A stretch of DNA of 19,527 nt. It comes from Chloroflexota bacterium (lineage in GTDB: Bacteria > Chloroflexota > UBA11872 > VXNJ01). The stretch is from contig JAPOVO010000490.1 of the NCBI GenBank assembly GCA_026708165.1, forward strand, positions 1-19,527, in the 5' to 3' direction. The translations under genes were made by a program, and so were the position numbers. Below are positions 7,585-14,162 of this stretch, one piece after another. The notes under the pieces were generated by a model. It had not been told where the DNA came from, did not search any database, and saw only the letters and a list, made by a program, of their open reading frames with translations. The first letter of the stretch is position 1. The number at the start of each line of letters is the position of its first letter.

Positions 7585-7875
7585 GTGTCGACCGCCGCCA
7601 GTATCGCTCTCCTGGTACTCGCGATTGAGTTGTTGCTGCTGTTCGGCGCAATCCTGGTAGGCGTAATAGTCGCGGGCGTCAGCGTGGTCGAGTCCACCGC
7701 GGTGACCCGTATGTTCCTCCGGCGTCAGGCAAAAGGCGCGGCAAATCTCGAACAGCGGATTGGCGGTGTCGTCACCGACGCGATGACCCGGCTGACAGCG
7801 GCGGAACGTTATGCCGCTTGGGTCACCACGTTCGTCGAGTCAATCAAGCGAGAAGACGACGACGATTCGCGTTGA
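7585..7875 (+). CDS. Hypothetical small membrane protein
   Basis: Protein of 96 aa starting at GTG 7585. It has one strongly hydrophobic helix (about residues 5-33: IALLVLAIELLLLFGAILVG and on). A basic segment MFLRRQAKG follows, then an amphipathic region (LEQRIGGVVTDAMTRLTAAER) and a very acidic end (KREDDDDSR). I do not recognise a family. It is the third of three consecutive single-helix proteins after the DUF58/transglutaminase-like pair, which suggests a shared membrane-associated role. It ends 10 bases from the stop of the convergent oxidoreductase gene, with no room for an intrinsic terminator outside the coding regions. Confidence 0.6.
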   Translation: MSTAASIALLVLAIELLLLFGAILVGVIVAGVSVVESTAVTRMFLRRQAKGAANLEQRIGGVVTDAMTRLTAAERYAAWVTTFVESIKREDDDDSR

Positions 7876-7885
7876 TTAAGCGATC

Positions 7886-8932
7886 TCACCTCGCTAGAGG
7901 CAGCGTTACAGGCGTGCCGCCGGAGTTGGCAGACTCGTAGATCGCCAGAATCAGCTCTAGTGGCGCTCTCGCGTCCGCGCCCGTGATTTCCGGCGGGACT
8001 CCCTCCACAATCGCGCGAACGAGGTCTTCCACCTGTCTTATGTGTCCGATATGGCCTACGTCCCGCGCGTCTGCGCCGGCGCCCTTGCGCGGTCCCGACC
8101 CGCTTGCCGCGCTCGGTGCCGTCGAACCGTCGTCGACGTCCCAGGCGATTGCCGCGTCGTTCTCGAGCACTATCGTCCCCGCCTCGCCGTGGAACTCCAG
8201 CCTCTTCGGCTGCGCCTTGCCCAGCGACGTTGCTCCCTGAATCACTCCGAGCGCCCCGCTCCTAAATTGCAGGATGGCCGCACCGGTGTCCTCGGCCTCC
8301 ATCTCGTGCCATCGATTTGTCGTAAAACCGCAAACACGCTCTACCGGACCCATCACCCATTGCAAGGCGTCGATTGCGTGAATCGACTGGTTTATCAGTG
8401 CGCCGCCTCCGTCCTGCGCAAACGTCCCGCGCCAGCCACCGGCGTCGTAGTAGTCCTGCGACCTGTACCACTTCGTATCGGCCTGTGCCAGCACCGTTCT
8501 TCCAAGGCGGCCGCTCTGCACCAGCTCCCGAGCCGCACGCAGGTCCGGTTCGAATCGGCTTTGAGAAATGCAGGCCAGCGTTACCCCGCTCGCCTCGCAT
8601 GAGCTGATTAGACGGTCGGCCGCTTCGAGCGAAACGTCGATGGGCTTTTCGCAAAGCAGGTGGATTCCGGCCTCCGCCAGCGGAATACCCACTTGCGCGT
8701 GAGTACCGCTCGGCACGCCGATCGTCGCAGCCGTCACAAGCCCGCTTCCGATCAACTCGTCCACCGAACCGAAGGTCGGCGCACCATACTTTTCGCCGAT
8801 CGCTCGCGCCCGATCAATGTCCGTATCGACGACCGCGGCAAGATCGGCTCCCTCGGCGTCGACCACAGCTCGCGCATGAGTCTTCCCGATCACGCCCATG
8901 CCCACAACAGCAAAAGGAATGGGATTCGCCAT
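7886..8932 (-). CDS. Gfo/Idh/MocA-family NAD(P)-dependent oxidoreductase
   Basis: Protein of 348 aa with an N-terminal Rossmann domain. The dinucleotide loop is VVGMGVIGKTHA (Gly11, Gly13, Gly16). The catalytic EKP motif is at 95-97 (LLCEKPIDVS), and GGGALINQSIHAIDALQW contains the His185 typical of the substrate pocket. The family oxidises or reduces sugars, inositols, sugar acids and their nucleotide forms; the substrate cannot be read from sequence. I chose ATG 8932 over the TTG one codon upstream because GGGAGG lies 4 bases before the ATG. The gene is transcribed away from the hydrolase-larA-kinase group, with 312 bases between the two starts, so a shared control region and a related pathway are possible but unproven. 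Confidence 0.92.
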   Translation of the reverse strand: MANPIPFAVVGMGVIGKTHARAVVDAEGADLAAVVDTDIDRARAIGEKYGAPTFGSVDELIGSGLVTAATIGVPSGTHAQVGIPLAEAGIHLLCEKPIDVSLEAADRLISSCEASGVTLACISQSRFEPDLRAARELVQSGRLGRTVLAQADTKWYRSQDYYDAGGWRGTFAQDGGGALINQSIHAIDALQWVMGPVERVCGFTTNRWHEMEAEDTGAAILQFRSGALGVIQGATSLGKAQPKRLEFHGEAGTIVLENDAAIAWDVDDGSTAPSAASGSGPRKGAGADARDVGHIGHIRQVEDLVRAIVEGVPPEITGADARAPLELILAIYESANSGGTPVTLPLAR

Positions 8933-9244
8933 CAAGCCTCCCGGGGGGATTTTGGTCTGCCCGGCGTATGCAGGTCGCGGAACCGGTTGGCCGGCAGTCG
9001 AAGGCCGCAGATTATATCAACGAGGTGTTCCGCTCCCGTTGCCCGCAACCCGCGCCGCCTTGTGACTGGAACGGGAATTCGCCGTCGGATACTGTATGCG
9101 GTAGCGTCAGTGTTAATGCATATGTTCTATCGCGAAGATTGTTCGAAAGCCAGCGAAACTCTCTGCTGGGCTTGAGACCAACCAGACCTTGAACTCAAAG
9201 TCCTCCGGATGTTTGCGCGCCATAACCATAGGAGTCGCCGGAAG
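8933..9244 (+). other. Divergent intergenic region
   Basis: About 310 bases separate the oxidoreductase start (minus) from the hydrolase start (plus). It holds the SD sequence and a TATAAT box for the minus gene. It also contains a short CGAA-GATTG-TTCG inverted repeat (9133-9145) and the palindrome TTGA-AC-TCAA near 9189. No convincing small gene was found. An upstream in-frame ATG at 9209 would extend the hydrolase by 12 residues into this region. Confidence 0.5.
9011..9016 (-). promoter_or_regulatory. Candidate -10 box of the oxidoreductase gene
   Basis: A perfect TATAAT on the minus strand, about 78 bases upstream of ATG 8932, would give a leader of roughly 70 bases. No good -35 hexamer is seen at the right distance. 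Confidence 0.35.
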
Positions 9245-10021
9245 ATGCCCGTAGCCGATGTCCGGGATTGCTCGATCAACTACCTGGAGCAGGGCGACGG
9301 CGTTCATAACGTCCTGTTCCTGCACGGCCTTCTTCAGTCGTCGGAGCTTTGGAAACCGCTAATGCGCGGGCTACCAAACATAGAGTTCCGACGGCTTGCG
9401 TTCGATCTTCCCGGCTGCGGGGGATCGTCACCGCTTCCCACACCCACAATCGACGCCATGGCCGACAGCGTTCGCCAGGCCCTGCACAGCATCAAGATCG
9501 AGCGGTGCAGCGTCGTTGCCTGCGGGGTAGGAGGCATGGTCGCGCAAAGCCTTGGCGCAAGGTACCCCCACATTGTGTTCAAGCTTGTTCTCTTCGGCAG
9601 CCGGGCGTTTGCGTTGGACGCCCACGCCGCCGCCGGTCAGGCCGAGCGGCTTGCCGAGCTGGAGTGGACCCGTGAAGAACTGAGCGACGAGATCGCTTCC
9701 CACTATGTGAAGCGGCCTCGCGAAAAGCTCTTCGGGGAGTTGCTCGATATCGCTGAGGCCACCGACCAGCAGGCTGCTTGCGCCATCGCAACTGAATACG
9801 CTCATGCGAACACCGTCGATCTTCTGAATCGACTGACGGCTCGAACTCTGATCATTCGAGGTGGCAAGGATGCTCCCCTCACTGCGGCCGAGGCCGAAAT
9901 CCTGCACTCGCAGATTCCTACCTCAAGGATCGCGTCTATCGACTCCGCGGGCGCCATGGCGATGATTGAGGCGCCCCGCCTCTTCAAAACCCACATGCTT
10001 GAGCTTCTGCGAGAGTTTTAG
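9245..10021 (+). CDS. Alpha/beta-hydrolase-fold protein lacking nucleophile and His
   Basis: Protein of 258 aa with the classic fold landmarks: the oxyanion segment VLFLHGLLQSSELW, FDLPGCGGSSPLP, a nucleophile-elbow region, and a late LIIRGGKDAPLTAAEAEIL with the acid Asp209. The elbow, normally GHSxGG, reads A92-C-G-V-G-G, so the Ser position is Gly94. The His of the usual GHxxxxExP motif is Ala237 (SAGAMAMIEAP). Two of three catalytic positions are thus absent. It may be a binding or scaffold protein, or use a different chemistry; Cys93 is one position off the nucleophile site. I prefer ATG 9245 over ATG 9209 because homology begins just after it and purine-rich GGAG and GGAAG lie upstream. 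The frame is intact over its full length, so this is not simple decay. It precedes the larA-like gene by 232 bases. Confidence 0.82.
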   Translation: MPVADVRDCSINYLEQGDGVHNVLFLHGLLQSSELWKPLMRGLPNIEFRRLAFDLPGCGGSSPLPTPTIDAMADSVRQALHSIKIERCSVVACGVGGMVAQSLGARYPHIVFKLVLFGSRAFALDAHAAAGQAERLAELEWTREELSDEIASHYVKRPREKLFGELLDIAEATDQQAACAIATEYAHANTVDLLNRLTARTLIIRGGKDAPLTAAEAEILHSQIPTSRIASIDSAGAMAMIEAPRLFKTHMLELLREF

Positions 10022-10130
10022 GCTGAATCGCAACCGGGGTCGTGGTATTGTTTGCGCCCACTCGTCCGGGTTATGCCGCATGTCGCGGGAGGTGCTCCGA
10101 CGCCGGGCGCTGATTCGGCCGCTTGCCAGG

Positions 10131-10149
10131 CGAGCCAGATTGGCTGGCG
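10131..10149 (+). repeat. Palindromic element, copy 1, upstream of larA-like gene
   Basis: CGAGCCAGATTGGCTGGCG contains the perfect inverted repeat AGCCA-GAT-TGGCT. It matches the second copy at 10230-10248 in 15 of 19 bases. The differences at stem positions 7 and 11 compensate each other (A-T here, G-C there). It could be an operator half of a pair or an RNA hairpin. Confidence 0.4.
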
Positions 10150-10229
10150 TTTCGGAGTGCGCATGCGGCGCCGGACGGTGCGGATGACTAGTTGTTTAGC
10201 GGCAAATTCCGTTCGCGTCGCCTGGGAGA

Positions 10230-10248
10230 CGAGCCGGATCGGCGGGTG
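10230..10248 (+). repeat. Palindromic element, copy 2, next to the larA-like start
   Basis: CGAGCCGGATCGGCGGGTG contains GCCG-GAT-CGGC and ends 5 bases before the TTG start, overlapping the only purine-rich candidate ribosome-binding stretch (GGCGGGTG). Copy spacing is 99 bases. Such a hairpin or bound protein could limit translation or transcription of the larA-like gene; this is inference. Confidence 0.4.
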
Positions 10249-10253
10249 CGACT

Positions 10254-11537
10254 TTGACTGAGACTGATCCAAATCTGATTGAAATACCCTACGGAGACCA
10301 TTCCGTCATCTCGCTCGACTCCGCCGGACTCAATATCGCGGGCATCATGACCCCGGTCGACGTGTCGGGCGCGCCATCGGTAGAAACCGCACTCCGGACG
10401 GCCATCGACCGGCCCATTGGATCCCCTATTCTCGAAAGCCTCGGTGAGTCGGGCGACGAGTACCTGATCGTCGCCGACGACATGACTCGCGAAACCCCGG
10501 TAGCCGAGATGATCAGAGTAGTTGCCGAGAGCCTCTCCACCGCCGGCGTGAGCGACGACCAGATAACGGTACTTATCGCAACTGGAACTCATAGGCCTAT
10601 GACCGATGCCGAAATCCTGGAGCGCTTCGGCGAAGAGTTGACCAGACGCTTCGAAATTCGCAACCACGATTATCAGACCTCTACCCTCACCGACCTCGGT
10701 CTGACCGACAACGGAACGCCCATATCCGTCAATCAGCGAGTGCTCGACGCCGACGTGGTTATCGGGATGAGCTCAATCGTCCCACATCACATCCCCGGTT
10801 ACTCGGGCGGATCCAAGATTATTCAACCCGGCGTCTCCGGCGAGCCGACGACCGCGTCGACGCACATGTTCAGCGCGGTCTCCGATACGCAGATACTCGG
10901 CATGGTCGAAAGTCCCGTTCGCCGCGAGATGGAGGAAGTCGCCGCGCGCGCCGGTCTCACCGCCATTCTCAACACTACGCTCAACGCCCGCGGCGAGATG
11001 GTCGACGCTTTTTTCGGCGATCCGAAAGCGGCGTTCCGGGCAGGCACCAAGGCATCCAAACGTATCTATGGCCTGGACGCCCCCTCGAACGTCGATATCG
11101 TGATCGCCGGAAGCCATCCGTGCGATATCGAGTTTTGGCAGGCGCACAAGAGCCTGTTTCCGGCGGCGCAGATGGTACGGCCGGGAGGAACCATCATCGT
11201 CGTCGCGCCTTGCCCCGAAGGTGTCGCAATGACTCACGACGACGTGCTCAACTACGCCGATCAGACATACTCGCGCATCCGAGACCTCGTGGACGCCGGC
11301 GCGGTGCACGACCCCGTGGGAGCCTCGAACGCCGTGGCGTGGTCGCGGATTCGAGAGTTTGCGGACATTTCGCTCGTTTCCGGCGGAATCTCTGCCGAAG
11401 ATTGCCGCGCGCTCGGCTTTAAGCCGTTCGAATCGCTCGACGACGCCCTCGGCGATGCCCGGCGAAGGCTCGGAAAAGACGCATCGGTGGCGGTAATGAC
11501 TCACGCTCCCGACACTCTTCCAATACCAGTCAACTAG
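10254..11537 (+). CDS. larA: LarA-family nickel-dependent 2-hydroxyacid racemase/epimerase
   Basis: Protein of 427 aa, the usual length for LarA. All signature residues of the nickel-pincer enzyme are visible: VADDMTRETP (Asp75/Asp76, Arg79), ATGTHRPM (His113), and PHHIPGYSGGSKIIQPG (His178, and Lys188, the lysine that carries the pyridinium nickel cofactor in Lactiplantibacillus LarA). STHMF holds the nickel-ligand-type His204, and EFWQAHKSLF holds Lys299. The family interconverts stereoisomers of lactate, malate and other 2-hydroxy acids, including sugar acids; the substrate is not fixed by these motifs. LarB, LarC and LarE, which make the cofactor, are not in the window and must be encoded elsewhere. 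The start is TTG 10254. The acid-sugar kinase gene follows after 6 bases, arguing for a hydroxy-acid or acid-sugar substrate shared by the two. Confidence 0.9.
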   Translation: MTETDPNLIEIPYGDHSVISLDSAGLNIAGIMTPVDVSGAPSVETALRTAIDRPIGSPILESLGESGDEYLIVADDMTRETPVAEMIRVVAESLSTAGVSDDQITVLIATGTHRPMTDAEILERFGEELTRRFEIRNHDYQTSTLTDLGLTDNGTPISVNQRVLDADVVIGMSSIVPHHIPGYSGGSKIIQPGVSGEPTTASTHMFSAVSDTQILGMVESPVRREMEEVAARAGLTAILNTTLNARGEMVDAFFGDPKAAFRAGTKASKRIYGLDAPSNVDIVIAGSHPCDIEFWQAHKSLFPAAQMVRPGGTIIVVAPCPEGVAMTHDDVLNYADQTYSRIRDLVDAGAVHDPVGASNAVAWSRIREFADISLVSGGISAEDCRALGFKPFESLDDALGDARRRLGKDASVAVMTHAPDTLPIPVN

Positions 11538-11543
11538 CGCCTC

Positions 11544-12764
11544 TTGGCCGACTGGGCGGTAATCGCCGATGACTTCACCGGCGCCATGGATACCGGGCTT
11601 CAATTTGCCAAGTCCGGGCTGTCCACCGTTTTCGACCTGGGCGGCGCTTCAGGCGACTACGACGCCCTCGTCCTGAGCTCGAACAGCCGTTCGCTCGATC
11701 CTGGTTCGGCGCGCTCCGCAACGCGAGACGTCGCCGAACGCGCGGTGTCGCTCGGCGCTCGCGTCTACAAGAAAATAGACTCCACCCTACGCGGCAACAT
11801 CGGTCCCGAGCTTGAAGTGGTTCTGCAAGCCGCCGGAGTCCGTGGCATGGTTATCGCGCCCGCTTTTCCGGCTCAGGGCCGTTCGACCGTCGGCGGAACT
11901 CAATTCCTTCGCGGCGTGCCCGTCTCGCGAACGGAGGCGTCCCGCGACCCCGTGGCCCCGGTAACCGAAGATCATTTGCCCACCCTCCTGGAGAGCACGT
12001 CAACGCTGCGCGCAGGTCACGTCGCGCTGGACGCGGTTCGTTCGACACCAGGCAAGCTTGCATCCCGGCTTACGAAACTCTCGGAAGACGGCTCTAGGAT
12101 CATCGTCGCCGACGCCGAGACCGACTCAGACTTGAACACCATAGCCGCAGCGATCAAGCTCGCCCGTATGGACAAGCTCTCCGCCGGATCGGCAGGATTG
12201 GCCGAACGGCTCGTCGAAGCTCCGGCGACCGCCGCCCCAACGCCGCCAGGCGCTTCAGCCGCGCACCGCGTTGTGCTCGCCGGGTCGTTTTCTCAGGTGA
12301 CCCGGCGGCAAGTCGATTACGCCGCCCGGCAATTGGGCGCCGCGGTCTATTCGCCCTCGGACTCGGACCTAACCAATCCCGCGCTCGCCGTCGCCCACGC
12401 AACTGAGAATCTGCAAGCCGGCAAAACCTGGATAGGCTTCGCGGGACATCGCGGACGTCCCCTCCAACGCCAGAGCGACGTCGACGCCCTCAACCGCTGG
12501 CTGGGCGACGTCTGTTGCGTGTTGGAAGAGCGATTCAGCCGCCTCGGTCTGGTCCTCACTGGAGGTGAGACCGGAGCGATCTGTCTCGAACGTATTCACG
12601 CCGGCGCTATCGAGATCAGGGACGAGGTGCAGTCGGGCATCGCCGGCGGGGTCTTGCTCGGCGGCCCCTTCGATCAACGTCTCGTCGTTACCAAGGCCGG
12701 CGCGTTCGGCAACGACGACGCCCTTGTGGAATCAGTTAGCTGGCTCGCCCAAGGCACCCGCTAA
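11544..12764 (+). CDS. Four-carbon acid-sugar kinase family protein (DUF1537)
   Basis: Protein of 406 aa starting at TTG 11544, 6 bases after the larA-like stop. N-terminal sugar-acid-binding domain: IADDFTGAMDTG (7-18), YKKIDSTLRGNIG (75-87), APAFPAQGRSTVGGTQFL. C-terminal nucleotide-binding domain: LVLTGGETGAICLERI with GGETG at 340-344, then VVTKAGAFGNDDAL. These motifs define the OtnK/DtnK/DUF1537 kinases, which phosphorylate D-threonate, D-erythronate, 3-oxo-tetronates and related acid sugars with ATP (family knowledge). The exact substrate is unknown. The usual partners (a 4-phosphate dehydrogenase such as PdxA2, or an aldolase) are not adjacent; instead a LarA-type epimerase is. The N-terminal start is well supported because the ADDFTG motif begins at residue 8. 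Confidence 0.92.
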   Translation: MADWAVIADDFTGAMDTGLQFAKSGLSTVFDLGGASGDYDALVLSSNSRSLDPGSARSATRDVAERAVSLGARVYKKIDSTLRGNIGPELEVVLQAAGVRGMVIAPAFPAQGRSTVGGTQFLRGVPVSRTEASRDPVAPVTEDHLPTLLESTSTLRAGHVALDAVRSTPGKLASRLTKLSEDGSRIIVADAETDSDLNTIAAAIKLARMDKLSAGSAGLAERLVEAPATAAPTPPGASAAHRVVLAGSFSQVTRRQVDYAARQLGAAVYSPSDSDLTNPALAVAHATENLQAGKTWIGFAGHRGRPLQRQSDVDALNRWLGDVCCVLEERFSRLGLVLTGGETGAICLERIHAGAIEIRDEVQSGIAGGVLLGGPFDQRLVVTKAGAFGNDDALVESVSWLAQGTR

Positions 12765-12789
12765 TACACCCGCCGCACGACTCCGGCGC

Positions 12790-12795
12790 TATACT
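12790..12795 (+). promoter_or_regulatory. Candidate -10 box of secG
   Basis: TATACT in the 62-base gap after the kinase gene would place a transcript start about 25 bases before the GTG, leaving room for the AGAGAGG ribosome-binding sequence. No clear -35 element. Confidence 0.35.
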
Positions 12796-12826
12796 CGCTT
12801 GAACGGGTTATAGAGAGGTACTTTCC

Positions 12827-13045
12827 GTGGGCAGTGTTTTCCAAGCAGTTCAGGTGGTTCTGGCGCTCATCCTAATCACGTCGGTGCTGCTTCAGGTTCG
12901 CAACGCCGGACTCGGTTCCGGATTTGGGCAAAGCGACAGCTTCTTCAACACCCGTCGCGGCGCTGACAAGCTGCTCTTCAACTTCACGATCGTCATCGCT
13001 GTCAGCTTCTTCCTGATCTCGGTCGCCACCGTCAAGCTCATCTGA
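12827..13045 (+). CDS. secG: Preprotein translocase subunit SecG
   Basis: Protein of 72 aa with two membrane helices (about 4-22 and 50-70). They are separated by the conserved cytoplasmic loop NAGLGSGFGQSDSFFNTRRGADK, here split as NAGLGSGFG and the following TRRGADK region. Together with LLQ at the end of helix 1, this is the SecG signature. SecG joins SecY and SecE in the inner membrane and assists SecA-driven export. The GTG start at 12827 is preceded by AGAGAGG, 9-10 bases upstream, and by a TATACT box. It stands alone on its strand, convergent with the nuclease gene. Confidence 0.93.
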   Translation: MGSVFQAVQVVLALILITSVLLQVRNAGLGSGFGQSDSFFNTRRGADKLLFNFTIVIAVSFFLISVATVKLI

Positions 13046-13107
13046 TAACGTCGGCGCTCCCCGCGTATCCCCGGAGCACTGCACCGCAAACGCCAGCCCC
13101 TGCCGCG

Positions 13108-13128
13108 CCCTCTGAGCCTGTCGAAGGG
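13108..13128 (+). repeat. REP-like palindrome of the CTTCGACAGGCTCAG type
   Basis: The core CTGAGCCTGTCGAAGGG (13112-13128) is a sequence I recognise as a widespread intergenic palindrome in many bacterial and metagenomic genomes. It is preceded by CCCT, so its ends can pair (CCCT with AGGG, GA with TC) into an imperfect hairpin. It lies between two convergent gene ends (secG and the nuclease), where such elements usually sit and could slow transcription from both sides. Only this one copy was noticed in the window. Confidence 0.6.
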
Positions 13129-13208
13129 TGCCCCCCGGACATCGCCTTTAACCCCCAAGATATACGCCAGCGGTCGCCCGCAGGTTGATCGCCCGCTTCC
13201 AAACCTCG

Positions 13209-14057
13209 TCAAGCCTCGTCTTGCGCCTCGATCCGCAGATCGCAGCGGTCCCGGTACCCGCAGCTGTCGCACGTGCGCCAGGGCTCGTCGCGGTCCTCCA
13301 CTTCCCAAAACGCGGGAAATTCGCCCGACCCGATCTTCATCGCGACCTCCCGCAACACCTCGGCGATCCGGTTTAGATCGTCGTTGGAGTATTTCTTCCT
13401 AAGCTGCTGAAGCTGTGGAATCGTCTCCCGCACGATAACGTCCACCCTGGCGTCACCGATCATGAAGGCCGGCGGTAAGACTCCCTTCCGCGCGCGCACG
13501 CCCAATCGGAAGAACGCATAGCCCACCGCGTAGCAAAACAGTTGAACATCGTTGTCGAGATAGTCCTCCCGATACGGCCAGAGCGACGTTTTGTGATCGA
13601 CTACAACGCCGTCGGTCTCGATCAGGTCCACCTGCCCCACGACCGGGACCGGAACGCCCTCCAGCTCAAAGCTGAACCTTTGCTCGACTAGGTGCGGCCG
13701 CACCTTCGGCGCGACTTCTTCGAGGTAGAACGACAGCATGTCGTACCCCTCTTCGCGCACCGTGTCGAACTCGTCCCTCGATGCGCCTACCGTTTCCGTC
13801 TCCGGCGGCAGTCCACGATCCCAGACCCGATCAAAGACCCGTTCCATCTCTTCCGCGGACGGGGCCTGACGGAACCTCCGTTTGACTTTTAGGGCCGCTT
13901 CGATGGTGGAGTGGACGGCATGTCCGAGAAGCCCGGCGGCGGATTGGATGCCCGTCCACCGTTCTAGAAAACGATGCTTATAAGCCAGTGGGCACCGCTG
14001 ATACGTTCGCACCTGGGTAGGAGAAATGGTGGGCAGCGGATAACCTGAACTGGACAT
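13209..14057 (-). CDS. PD-(D/E)XK nuclease, RecB/Cas4-like, with Fe-S cysteines
   Basis: Protein of 282 aa. N-terminal SPTQVRTYQRCPLAYKHRF and GHAVH (His46/His49) are typical of the RecB-type PDDEXK_1 family. The nuclease core is GQVDLI (Asp144) then VVVDHKTS (Asp154, Lys156), followed by QLFCYA (Gln172 and a downstream aromatic). Four cysteines, Cys22 and Cys263-x2-Cys266-x5-Cys272 (TCDSCGYRDRCD), match the split 4Fe-4S cluster set of AddB/Cas4-like enzymes. Single-strand exonuclease activity in repair is the likely role. There is no helicase domain and no CRISPR array nearby, so a Cas4 role is not supported. It is divergent from the glycosyltransferase gene and convergent with secG. The start at ATG 14057 gives the complete first motif. 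Confidence 0.88.
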   Translation of the reverse strand: MSSSGYPLPTISPTQVRTYQRCPLAYKHRFLERWTGIQSAAGLLGHAVHSTIEAALKVKRRFRQAPSAEEMERVFDRVWDRGLPPETETVGASRDEFDTVREEGYDMLSFYLEEVAPKVRPHLVEQRFSFELEGVPVPVVGQVDLIETDGVVVDHKTSLWPYREDYLDNDVQLFCYAVGYAFFRLGVRARKGVLPPAFMIGDARVDVIVRETIPQLQQLRKKYSNDDLNRIAEVLREVAMKIGSGEFPAFWEVEDRDEPWRTCDSCGYRDRCDLRIEAQDEA

Positions 14058-14162
14058 TAGGCTGAATCAGCGCTCCACTTCGCGAGACCCGCCTGCTCCG
14101 AAGCTATCGGCGGCGGTACGCGCTGGCCTCTCCGGGAGCTGACCCCAAACCGAAAACGGACG

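Noticed and set aside
8042..8602. 186-codon plus-strand frame
   Set aside because: Antisense to the Gfo/Idh oxidoreductase, whose motifs are unmistakable; the frame has no recognisable domain.
9133..9145. CGAA-GATTG-TTCG inverted repeat as a LexA-type box
   Set aside because: It lacks the full CGAAC-N4-GTTCG spacing and sits before a gene with no damage role; short palindromes like this are expected by chance.
9521..9526. Cys93 as an alternative nucleophile, as in dienelactone hydrolases
   Set aside because: It is one position before the nucleophile site (A-C-G-V-G), and no G-x-C-x-G pattern is formed; the missing His also argues against it.
12183..12193. GCCG-GAT-CGGC inside the kinase gene as a third operator
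   Set aside because: It lacks the flanking CGA and GGG context, lies in coding sequence, and encodes ordinary residues; treated as a chance match.
13209..14057. Nuclease as a CRISPR Cas4
   Set aside because: No cas1/cas2, repeats or spacers in the window; the motifs equally fit general RecB-like repair nucleases.
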